Assembly: GCA_016987375.1 (NCBI GenBank) | Contig: PJRA01000272.1 | Coordinates: forward strand, 1,778,821 to 1,817,740 | DNA: 38,920 nt | Source of the DNA: Brachionus koreanus | Lineage: Eukaryota > Rotifera > Eurotatoria > Ploima > Brachionidae | Direction of reading: 5' to 3' | In this document: positions 1 to 9,246 of the stretch, piece after piece | How positions within the stretch are numbered: position 1 is the stretch's first letter | How the letters are laid out: every line of letters begins with the position of its first letter | Notes under the pieces: model-generated | The model's database searches: none | What the model was told of the DNA's origin: nothing | What the model saw: the letters and a program-made list of their open reading frames with translations, nothing else | Made by a program: the position numbers and the translations under genes

Positions 1-695
1 TGTTTTTTTTTTTTACTTTTTTTCAATAAGTAAAATTGCTACACCCCTTTTTAGAGATAAAAATATAGAAAGTTTAAAAAATTTTAATCAAGTTTTGAAT
101 TTCTGGAACTTTAGTCTATCAAAAATTATCCATTTATTCCAAAAAATAAAATTATAAAACAAGAGATTTTTAGATGATTAAAAGGAAAATAAATGAAAAA
201 TAGATTTTGTGAAATTTAGCACAATAGAACAGAACAAAAAGATAAAAATTCTTATAACTTTTCTTTTAAAAGTCAAAAGCAAGTTCTGTAAATGAAAAAT
301 GGTGCAAAAGTTGCACAATAATGAAAAATCTGGTAAAATATTCAGAAAAAAAGTTCAAACTTTTTTAGCATTTTTTATTTTGTACAAAATTTCACAAATC
401 TTGAAAATAATTCTTAAAAATTTATAAAAAAGGCTTTTCAAATGTCCTCTTTAAATATTGGTCATTTAAAACATTTTGTAAAGTTTATTCCAAATTTTAA
501 TAATTTAAAAAATTTTTGAAATTTGAAAAGAAGTTTAAAAGTAGACCAGCTGTTCTGAATGATAGAATACTTTCATACTGATTTTTTTGACAATATTTTC
601 CTGAATTTTAATTTTATATTTTTTCAAGTAGATAAATAAAATTTATTTAAGCAAATAAAATTTTTTCTATTTAATTTATTATTTTAATAAAAAAG
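1..695 (+). other. 3' part of an intron of the TBC1D1/TBC1D4-like gene
   Basis: This stretch is very AT-rich and shows no convincing exon in any frame. It ends in a T-rich tract and an AG at 694-695. The frame opens directly after that AG with sequence that continues a TBC domain in mid-helix, so the preceding bases are read as intron. The upstream exons lie outside the window. Confidence 0.55.
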
Positions 696-1311
696 CGCTT
701 TTTTCATCACAATTTCAAATTGGATTTGTTGCTAGAGTGTTTGACTTCTTGTTTGCCGAAGGAAATTTATGTCTGTTCAAGCTTTCATTGGCAATTCTCT
801 CCATACACAAGCCTCTTTTATTAAGTTGTGATACATTTGAGTCAATAGTAAGCCATATTAAGTCGACCATACCTGAAATGAGCTTAATTGAGTCCGAATT
901 AATAATCAATAAAGCTTTTGCTTTTGGAGATATTAAAACCATCTTAGAAAAGTATGAAATCGAATTTGGTGTTTTGTACGAAGAATTTTCTAACATTCAA
1001 AATAACCTCAATAACAAGACAGGATATTCAAACGGTAATGTTCAAAAAAAAAAGATAACAATGATGAATTAAAGAAAATTTATAAAATTCTAGAACTGGA
1101 TAGCATTAAATTAAAAGCTGAATGTGATAATCTGCGAGAAAAAATCAAGCAAATTCAAACACAAATCAGCAATCAAGATAATTATTTTTATAAGCTTCTT
1201 TTAAATAACAAGGATCTCAAGTCTAGAATTGAATCGTTGGAGATGGAAAAACTAAATCTATTAAATTTAATCAAAGAAAAAGATAACATTATAAATAATC
1301 TAATGAATTAA
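696..1311 (+). CDS. TBC1D1/4: TBC1D1/TBC1D4 (AS160)-like Rab GTPase-activating protein, C-terminal exon
   Basis: This is the last exon of a TBC-domain Rab GAP; the family accelerates GTP hydrolysis on Rab8/10/14-type GTPases and controls vesicle traffic. The exon opens with a split codon after the AG at 694-695, then LFSSQFQIGFVARVFD, which matches the end of the TBC domain in vertebrate TBC1D4. It continues with a TBC helix (EGNLCLFKLSLAIL), the segment IVSHIKSTIPEM and then YEIEFGVLYEEF, in the same order as TBC1D1/4. A Lys/Glu/Leu-rich coiled coil follows and ends in NNLMN-stop at 1309-1311. The catalytic Arg and Gln fingers would lie in upstream exons. One oddity is that the frame breaks inside an A10 run at 1044-1053: the TBC frame would stop at 1070-1072, while the coiled coil is open in another frame. 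A one-base homopolymer error is most likely. The subfamily call rests on recalled family sequence. The gene converges on the nuclear receptor downstream. Confidence 0.82.
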
Positions 1312-1463
1312 AATATTGTAAGGTTTTTTTTGTGAAAATTTTTATCAAAAAATTTTTTTTCAGTGGTGCTTCTTTCTTAATTTTTATTTTTGATATTTTA
1401 CTTTAGGTTACTTAATTCCATTACTGATTTAAAATATGTTAATCAACACTCAAGTGTCATGTC

Positions 1464-1469
1464 AATAAA
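1464..1469 (+). promoter_or_regulatory. candidate poly(A) signal AATAAA of the TBC gene
   Basis: An AATAAA hexamer lies about 150 bases after the TBC stop codon in T-rich sequence. In DNA this AT-rich such hexamers arise by chance, so the assignment rests only on position. Confidence 0.3.
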
Positions 1470-1794
1470 TTATTTATATTTATTTTTATTTACAAAATTA
1501 AATTTAAAATATTTACAAAATTAGAATGTTTACTTTTATAATAAATTTATTTAATTATTTAAAAAAAAACTTTTAAATTTAATTCCATATGAACCATAAA
1601 TAGTTTCCTGAACAAAATTTCAAGAACGAAATTAGTTCGAATAACCCAAATAAATTAGAAGCAACAAACGAGTCATTTGACTTGTTTTTTAAAATTTTCA
1701 ATCCTCATATCTTTTGAACAGATTATACTAAATGTTTTTTGAATTATGAAGATTTTTTTTTCTACAATAAAAAGTTATCCATCGTTAAAATTGG

Positions 1795-1887
1795 TAATAA
1801 TAATAAAAATTAATATTCTACAGTCAAATTCAATTTAACTATATTGACAAAGTAGGAAGATTAACGTAGTCCTGCTATTAGACTTTT
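1795..1887. repeat. two-hairpin dispersed repeat, copy 1
   Basis: The copy starts with a TAA trinucleotide run and then reads TTAATATTCTACAG. Hairpin 1 lies at 1823-1848, with GTCAA and TTGAC at its ends. Hairpin 2 lies at 1852-1875, GTAGGA pairing with TCCTGC through one G-T wobble. It ends TTAGACTTTT. Copies 2 and 3 share the same order of parts. The biological nature is unknown: a short interspersed element or MITE remnant is possible, and so is a transcribed structured RNA. Confidence 0.7.
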
Positions 1888-1900
1888 CATTTTAATTGAT

Positions 1901-1992
1901 ATAATAATAATAATGTATATTCCTCGATCAATTTAGTTTATCTAAATTGACAAAGCAGGATAACTAATAGAATCCCACTATAGTAGACTTTT
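1901..1992. repeat. two-hairpin dispersed repeat, copy 2
   Basis: This is the second copy, about 105 bases after the first, again led by an ATA/TAA run. Hairpin 1 is a perfect nine-base stem, TCAATTTAG at 1928-1936 with CTAAATTGA at 1942-1950. The linker ACAAAGCAGGA is kept. Hairpin 2 is degraded in this copy (AGGAT against ATCCC only). It ends TAGACTTTTC, as copy 1 does. Confidence 0.68.
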
Positions 1993-2207
1993 CTTTGTAT
2001 TCTATCAACATTGCTGATTTCATTAAATATGGTTAATTAACAATAAAAAAAACACTGTTGTATATTTGAAATAAATTAATCGGGCATGCTTGAGATAAGT
2101 TAAACGTTAATTCAAAATTTAAATCCTGTTCATTTGTTAATTGTTTTTGAATTTTTTTTTTTTTTTTACTTATTTTTTATATTTTCGTTTCGTTCTAAAG
2201 ACACAAG

Positions 2208-2244
2208 ATTTCTTCACTTTTTTTTAATTAAAAAGTGAAGAAAT
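2208..2244. repeat. perfect 15-bp hairpin
   Basis: The arms 2208-2222 and 2230-2244 are exact reverse complements (ATTTCTTCACTTTTT and its complement) around a seven-base TTTAATT loop. The arms carry a mixed core, CTTCAC, so chance is less likely than for pure A/T arms. It sits just left of the inverted-repeat element at 2249 and may be part of it. Confidence 0.6.
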
Positions 2245-2248
2245 GGTA

Positions 2249-2827
2249 GATGCTTAATTCTCCTAGTGTTAAAAATTCGATTTAATTAATGAAAAAAAAA
2301 TATCTGACTTTGTGAAAAGGATGAGTTTTTTAGGTTTTCATGTTTTTTAGATAATTTATCAAAAGAAGATTTAGAGTTGTATCTCAGAGCTACCTTGGGA
2401 AGAAGAAGCCCGAAAAAGATTTAATTGATTCTTTTATTAAAAGTTGGAAGCTATGCAAAAGTAGTTCCGAAGGCTTCTTGCCGTAGCTTAAACTTTTATA
2501 ATTATTATTAGATTTTTAATTTTTATTCTATTTTTTCTTTTCTATTAGCTAATTTTATAATTTATTTATTAAAATTTTTTTTATTCCTATGCATGAAAAG
2601 CTCAATAGAAACAAAATCAGACTAGAAATTCTTTCTGAATTGTTATTTTCAACACTTTTTATTATTATAACAATTATTTGTTTTTTTTACTTATAATAAG
2701 TTTTTAAAGGTGACACAAAAGAATTCCAATTTGTTCAAACGACTAAAATAATAATTGGCGTTCGAATTTTTTTGGGAAATATTTAAAATTCGTTTATCAA
2801 ATTTAGTTTTTTAACACTAGAAGCATC
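2249..2827. mobile_element. inverted-repeat-bounded element, possible MITE or degenerate DNA transposon
   Basis: CTAGTGTTAAAAA at 2263-2275 is matched exactly in reverse complement at 2808-2820. Further out GATGCTT pairs with AAGCATC after a seven-base offset on the left. Between the arms, 2325-2490 holds a more complex island. On the plus strand it reads LSKEDLELYLRATLGRRS and then, after a frame shift in an A run, KDLIDSFIKSW. The pattern recalls a SAP-type DNA-binding helix pair, but weakly. No target-site duplication was found by eye. It could be a decayed non-autonomous transposon. Confidence 0.42.
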
Positions 2828-3334
2828 AAACGACGGATTTTTAAATAAAAATATCTTTTTTGATTTATGCAGATTTGAAAATTTAGATTTCAAGTTAAAT
2901 TAAATCAAAATAGAAAAAGAATTAGTTGCCAAAATTGAGAAGCGGCTGCAGTGGTGGGGTAAATTTGCTGTTTTTGTAAAAATAAAATTTTTTTTAAAAG
3001 ACAAATAGACTTTCAACATTCTTTCAGAATTAAATTTTAAACTAGATTTTGAATTAGGAAAAAATTCTAAATATAGTTTTATTTTTCATTTCGTTCAAGT
3101 ATTTCAATTGATTTTTTTCATGTATACAAGCTTAAATTTTAAAAATTAAACATTACCAAATTTTTAAATTAAAGTAAAACTACACGAAAATCTAAATATA
3201 TGCTTTTTAGAATCTTTTAAACCTTGTTCTCAAAAATCCTATCGATTAACTACTCACTGCAATTTTAACTGTATTATTTTTAACTAACAAAAAAAAAACT
3301 AAATTGAATTTTTAATTTTAGCCTTTAGAGAAGT

Positions 3335-3424
3335 TATAATAATAATAGTTAATATTCTACAGTCAAGTTTAGTTTAACTAAACTGACAAAGCAGGAAGAC
3401 TAACGTAATCCTGCTAAATGTTCT
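3335..3424. repeat. two-hairpin dispersed repeat, copy 3
   Basis: This copy shares TTAATATTCTACAGTCAA with copy 1 and has the best hairpins. Hairpin 1 at 3362-3387 pairs AGTTTAGTT with AACTAAACT. Hairpin 2 at 3391-3414 pairs GCAGGA with TCCTGC perfectly. It is also led by an ATAATAATAATA run. Base changes against copies 1 and 2 partly keep the pairing. Confidence 0.7.
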
Positions 3425-4190
3425 CGAAATGCAACCATTTAAAGTGAAAAATCCAACTTAACTCTGAATTATAAAATAAAAATTAAAAATTAAATAAAAA
3501 GACTAAAATTGATCGCTGAGCTAAAAACGAATTTAAATAACATACAATAAAAAATCATTGCTTAAAAAAATTTTGCAAATTTAAGCTTCCGAAAATAAAT
3601 TGATAAAAAAAAAAAAAATTGAATAAAATAAATGCCAAGGGCTTAATAATTTTTTTTAATTGAATAAAAAAATTTTTTTTTCGTATTTTTTTAATTTTTA
3701 TTAAGAATTAAAAGATATTTAATCATTATATGCTTTTATTTTGGCTCATAGCTAAGCTGATATTAATAGTTTCAGGTTTTTAATGTAAATAATTAACTAA
3801 AATTTTTGTTTTATAAAATTAAGGTTTTGCTTTGATATTTAAATGTGATATAAAATTTTACTAAAAATAAAAATATATATATTTAAATTAATCAATAATT
3901 AATTCAAAAAAAAAAAAATAAATAAAACTGAACATTTCACCGAACAAAGAACCTTTGAGCTTGAGTAAAGCTCGCGTGCAACTACCTAATAGAAATACAA
4001 CTAGGCCATGAATACATTTAAAAAGAACAAACAAATTTTTTTTAAAGGAAAAATACTTTAGTCTTCGAACAAAAATTTACAAGAGATATTGAGAAAAAAT
4101 GTTTAAAAAAAAATATCTTTGTATCAATTATGTGCCATCTTCTCGTATATCTTGACTTGTCACGCAAAACAAATGTGTTGCAATCAGGGC

Positions 4191-6256
4191 CTACTGAATA
4201 TAGTCGTGAGAAAACGCTTCTTGTTTAATATCGATATTATCATAGTATCCTACAGATGCGGGCGGCAACGAGTTCACCGATTGAACGCTTGATGATGCGC
4301 TTGACGAATTTATTGAGGATGGCGGTGTATGATCTGACGGAAAACTAAATACTTCTTTCATTAGTGGTCGAACAAATTCTGAGTCTGATTTTTCGACTAC
4401 TGTCCTCTCGAACCATTTGGCCAAGTCGTTTATTTTGCTCACTTCAAACAGCATACCTTTAAGCACCAAATTGGCCTTGTTCCCACATCCCAATCGGTCA
4501 GATAGACTTGCAAATGCCAAATTCATATACTTTTCTTGATAATTTTTAATCAATACTCTCTCATCTGCATTTAGAGTATCATTAATCGGATCAAATAGTA
4601 CTATCAGCATCAATAGTTTTATGTAAATCAAATCGCCTTGGCACAAATCGTGTAAATTAATAGTAATTGTAATTATCTTAAGGTAAACATCGTCGCCATA
4701 AACAGATTTTAGCGAATCGGCCGAAAATGCCGTATCATCAGTATCTGGCTCTTTGAAACTATTCTCTTGTTTATTATAAGAATTAATACCATGAATTTGT
4801 ATAATGGTCATCATGTTTTGTTTTAGCAATTTAACCATTAGGTCATGGTTTAAATTTCGAAAATCTGAAATAAGTTTAAAATAGAATATAATTCTTCTAA
4901 CACCCAATTCGGTTAAATTAATTGTATCATTTATGTTATCAGAGTCTTTGGGCTGGCCGTAAGCTTTGACCAGCTGAATGGCCTGTTTGTATGCATCGCG
5001 TATAGCTTCTATAGCTGATTTGTCGAATTTTGATTTCGTTCGATTTTGTTCTTGTTCATTGAGTGATGGTGACGACGAATTAGAGGGCGGCTGTGATGTG
5101 ATCGACTGTGGTGACATATTTGAATAAAGGGCGACAGCGTGTAATTTTTTTGATTGATCATCCATGCTCTTTCTTGAATCGTCGTTATCGTGGTAGTAGT
5201 TGGCCAAGTGACTAGATGTGTTTGGATAGGATGGATACATGCTGGGCAGCGAGTGAATTTGCACTTGATTATCGGCAAAATATGTACCGTTAAGGGACGA
5301 TTGTTGCTTAATTATGTCGATCGGGTATTTCTTTTTCTCATCGCCACTTTGTCGGTTTTGGTCCATTGGTTTTTGATCTAAAAGCGAGTGACGCCTTCGT
5401 CGGCGTCTTCTTCTTATTGGTTTAACTATCGATGATGTTATCGATTGCTCGTTTTGTGACATGCACTCCGAAACATTTCCGTCTAAAAAAAAAAATTAAA
5501 AAATTAAATTTTTTTAATTTTAAAAAACAAAAAATTATCTTATTTACTAAATTTTTCTAAAATAAATCAAAAGTACCTGATGTTTTTTTCTTTCGATTTT
5601 CCTCTATTTTGCGTCTTTTTTCTTCGCGTTCCATTTCTGTCATTATCCAGTCACGTCTCATGCCCAAATTGAAGCATTTTACAATGCGACATTTTTTGCA
5701 TTTTTTTCTTGTTTGAATATTTATCTCACATTGGTTGTTATTTGAACATCGAAAAAGATTCTTAAATAATTAAAAAAATAAATTATTTTTTCTCTTAAAT
5801 GAAAATAAGTATTATAATAATATAGATTATGATTAAGATTTTTAAAAATAACTATCTATAATTATATTGTCTATTTTTAATTTTAAAATTAATTACCAAT
5901 GGTCTAAAGGCGTTTCGCCTGAAAAAAGCCTTGCATGATTCGCAAGTAATGGCATCAAAATTATATCCATTTGCAGGTGCTCCACAAACTACACATATCA
6001 GTTCACCTTTGGGTCGTTTGAGATTGCTAGAAGTGGCACCCATACTGGATTTATCCTCTTCATCTGGCTCCTCCTCGTATTCCTCTTCATCATAATAGTC
6101 GTACTCGTCTTCGTTAAGCTTTTTACCTCTGTTAAGCTGATGCTGAAGCTCTAAATGCAACTGAAGTTGTTGCTGGTTCATTTGCGCACCAAAAGTATAA
6201 TTATGATTGGAGCTCGTTTCAAATGGAAGGTTTGAATTATACGTAAAATTTTGCAT
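4191..6256 (-). CDS. NR1J: NR1J-like (DAF-12/HR96/NHR-8 type) nuclear receptor
   Basis: This is a ligand-regulated transcription factor acting in the nucleus. It has three exons, 6256-5897, 5760-5577 and 5482-4191, spliced in frame to about 611 residues. An in-frame stop at 6280-6278 supports the start. Residues 1-80 are Gln-rich then acidic. The DNA-binding domain starts at C88; its eight zinc Cys (88, 91, 105, 108, 125, 131, 141, 144) have canonical spacing and intron 1 splits the two fingers. The P-box CESCKA followed by FFRRN is the one known from DAF-12 and HR96, whose ligands are sterols or xenobiotics. A basic extension follows (GMRRDWIM, RRKIEENRKKK), then an eight-Arg run at 205-212. 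The ligand-binding domain spans about 334-561 and ends in an AF-2 helix, LMKEVF. About 50 Ser-rich residues follow AF-2, which is unusual. VDR/PXR-type receptors are the nearest alternative. Confidence 0.9.
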
Positions 6257-8150
6257 TTTTTTATAAAAAAAAATAATCTAAAATAAAACAATATAAAATG
6301 AATAAATTAGTTTTAAAATATGCTTTAAGAAATTTTTAAACATAAAATATTATAATAGTTTTGTTTTGGCAATGAAATGGTAAAGTAATGAAAATAAATA
6401 TTAATTTAAACTATTTAAAATACTTGACGGACTTATATAGCAAATGAAAAATAGATGTTTGTCCTCATAAGCAATTAACAAATTGTTATCGATGGCCTAT
6501 TGATTTCACACGCTCTAGCCGATTACACATAACTGTCCTTTAAGCAGAACGTTTGTTATGTAATTAGTGGTTTGCCACTGAATGAATGCAACCATAATCA
6601 CTGTCTTTTTTTATTGTGTCTAACGAGCACATTCTATCTGACATATAAATTATTATAATTGGAAAAAAATTAAATAATTTGATTTCTAAACGCTTTTTTG
6701 ATTTCAAAAAGCATTTGAATCCAAAAATTTTAGAAGAAAAAATTCAGAAACAATTTTAATGATTGTTTAGATAGAACTTGAGCTCTTGAATATTCTCTCA
6801 GGAATATTGAAATCGATTTCTGATACTTAACTAAATGAATTAGCTTTGTTTTTAGATGATCCTTATGTAGCGCGTTGACTTACTAGTTTTGGCTAAGAAT
6901 AAAGCTTGAAAGCGCGCAATTTGAGCTCTATTTCTGCATATTTATTTTAAGGTATTGCGCACTTGGAGGCCACCTCCTCAAAGCATACTATCATATCCAA
7001 TTTATACCATTCTTCATAGATCACTGCTTGCTTAACCTCAAAATTCTTGAAATTTGTTTAAAAAATTTCCTCAAATTTATGTCGGTGGTTTTAAAAATAG
7101 GCTAATTTAATCAAGTGATTAGAAATCATCAAAGTATAATGATAAATTAGCCAATGTCTCTCCCAGACGATCGCTTAGAGTTAAGTTATTCCGAATTTCT
7201 AAAGTTTATGCCAAATTTTAATTTAGAATTGTTTGCCTAGCGATAAAAAGGTAAACTACCTATTTATTAGAGTGTTTTTTTTTTAATTACTTAATGAACA
7301 AACACTCAGAAAAATAGATGCAAAAACTAAAATTAAAATTTGGTAAATTTAAATCAATAAAAGCGAAGATGTCTAAGACCAAAGTGTAGAGCTTAGCCTA
7401 TCTAAATATCGAATCTAAATTCTACACGAACTAACCATGTCAAGCGATTAAATTTAATAAATCGTAATCGTTTACGAACTTGCCAACCTAAATTATAAAA
7501 TAAAATCTTAAGAGTGCAAAATATTACGATTAGTTTTAAAATAGAAATTAAAATAAAATTCTAAACTAAGAGAGTTTCGAAAAGCGCTATTTCTTTTTAG
7601 TTTAAAACCAACCTGAAGAGGGTAAAATTAGAAATTTTTTATGAATTTTTCAAAAGCTTTAAATATAAAAGAGAAAAACATTTTTCTTATAAATTTATAT
7701 TGATTTGTCGTCGATTCGGCTTAAACAAATAAGCTCAGTTACCTTGGTTCTCATCCGTATTTTTTTTCTTAATTTTCTAAACAAAAATAATTAAGCTTCA
7801 TCGATTAAAGAACTCTTTAAATTCACAAATAAGCACATGAACTTGACAACAACTATACTTAAAAAAACAAAATTCATTCCTTGAACTGACAATATGTTGA
7901 TAAACTCTTAAATTTTTAAAATACAAATTGGTGATTTAAATTCAAATGTAAACTTTGATTTTCACTGAAACTTAAAAACAAAAATTTGAATATTTGAACG
8001 CACATTTCTGTACGCATATTAATATTTGCATGCTTCTAAAATGTTTGACTAATAGTTGTAGGACTAGAATTGCTTTTGTGGATAGTTGAAGCAAAAATTA
8101 ATTTTTAGAACTAAATTTTTTGCGCTTGAAACTTCGGCTTAGAAAAAAAA
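6257..8150. other. head-to-head spacer between the nuclear receptor and stathmin
   Basis: It must contain the 5' ends and promoters of both divergent genes. I find no coding sequence. The stretch 6430-6660 has more mixed composition than its surroundings and carries two inverted repeats: ACATAAC at 6527 with GTTATGT at 6555, and AGTGG TTTG CCACT at 6566-6579. A second mixed patch lies at 6840-7030. The rest is AT-rich without recognisable structure. Confidence 0.55.
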
Positions 8151-9126
8151 ATGCAAACTGGTAAGTGTTGTTTTACATCGAATTTTGTATTACGGTAGAA
8201 GTAAATCAAGTTTGTTTAGAAATGATGAGTCCAGTGAAAAATCAGGCCAAAAACGGCTTAGCGTTTGAGGTGATTTTGGACGTGCCAAAAGGAAATACCC
8301 CGGCTAAGCTGACACCACAGAATACTCCCAGCAGACAGTTGACTCAAGAGGATATTTTAATCAAGCTACAGCGCGCTGAAGAGAGAAGACAGTCGCTGGA
8401 AATGGCTAAACTGAGTGTTATAAGCGAGAAAAATCAAAAGATTGAAGAAGCAGCTAAACTACGTGAAGAACAGAGCTTGAATTTCGCTAAACAGACCGAA
8501 AAAAAACTAATAAGTAAATTGGAATCAAGTAAAGAGAACAGAAATACTTTAAAAATGAATTTAATGGAAAAATTAAAAAAGACTGTAATTAGATTGATTT
8601 TTCAACAATGTTTTTACATAACTAACTTTGAACTTATTAAGGATACCAAGATAGCGCAAATTAAAGAAATAGCTTCATCGACTGCCAATATACTGGAAGA
8701 GAAAATAATCAATAAACTAATAGCTGCCGAAGAAAATCGTTTGGCCAATATTTCCGCATTGACCGAAAGACTTAAAGAACATGTATGGATCTAATTGTTA
8801 ATAAAAAAAGAACAAAATTTTTAAACGCTTGTTTTGTTTTAGGAAAAACATGTTGAAGAGGTCAGAAATGCTACCGTGGTTGGAAAAGACGAAGAACTTG
8901 AAGAAAAAATAATAGTCAAATTGCAAAATGCATTGGATAACCGTGAAGATCATTTGGATAAAATAAAAGAAAAAATGAGAGAGCATGTAAATAAATTTTA
9001 AAAATAATCCATAAAATTTTATTTATTAAAAATTATTATTTCTTCAAGGCCAAACATATTGATGAAGTTAGAGAAAAAGCTCGCTTACAAAGTCCAAATT
9101 CAAGCTCTTGTTTTGAACAAAGTTGA
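8151..9126 (+). CDS. STMN: stathmin-family microtubule regulator with extra tubulin-binding repeats
   Basis: Stathmins bind alpha/beta-tubulin along a long helix and promote microtubule disassembly in the cytosol. I read five exons: 8151-8160, 8220-8584, 8642-8782, 8843-8986 and 9049-9126, giving about 245 residues; the introns are 57-62 bases. The N-terminal capping strand GLAFEVILDVP (16-26) matches vertebrate GQAFELIL. Two TP sites (35-36, 39-40) sit where family members carry Pro-directed phosphosites. The first tubulin-binding-like repeat contains KLQRAEERR. Three further repeats follow, marked by KLESSKENR, KLIAAEENR and KLQNALDNR, each ending in a KHVEEVR-like motif. Vertebrate stathmin 1 has two repeats in about 149 residues. 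The 57-base second intron has no stop in frame, so reading through it makes a false longer exon; removing it restores family alignment. The start in a ten-base exon is less certain, and Met 5 or 6 are alternatives. Confidence 0.9.
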
Positions 9127-9240
9127 AAAAATAATTTTTCTACATTTTAATCATATTTTTTATACCAATCTATCTAGTCAATTAACTTTGGACTCGAGAT
9201 ATTCGATTTTTTTTTAAAAGTTTTATATAAATTCTAATTA

Positions 9241-9246
9241 AATAAA
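9241..9246 (+). promoter_or_regulatory. candidate poly(A) signal AATAAA of stathmin
   Basis: This AATAAA lies about 115 bases after the stathmin stop codon, a normal distance, followed by A-rich sequence. Only position supports it. Confidence 0.3.

Larger units (their letters stand above)
1312..4190. other. AT-rich convergent spacer between the TBC gene and the nuclear receptor
   Basis: It contains the 3' flanks of two convergent genes and no supportable gene. Embedded are three copies of a two-hairpin repeat, a perfect hairpin at 2208-2244 and an inverted-repeat element at 2249-2827; each has its own entry. The stretch 3430-3940 is featureless AT-rich sequence. The stretch 3950-4190 is more complex and probably holds receptor 3'UTR; it includes a small GAGCTT/AAGCTC hairpin near 3957. 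Confidence 0.6.

Noticed and set aside
715..996. Minus-strand open frame opposite the TBC exon
   Set aside because: It is the antisense shadow of a well-supported coding exon and has no family features.
4191..5462. A separate receptor protein starting at the Met at 5462
   Set aside because: The frame is open upstream of that Met to an AG at 5483-5484 and joins in phase to the second zinc-finger exon, so the Met is internal.
8165..8794. A single 209-codon stathmin exon
   Set aside because: It reads through a 57-base intron at 8585-8641 and runs past a GT donor at 8783. Splicing restores the stathmin repeat alignment and joins two more exons.
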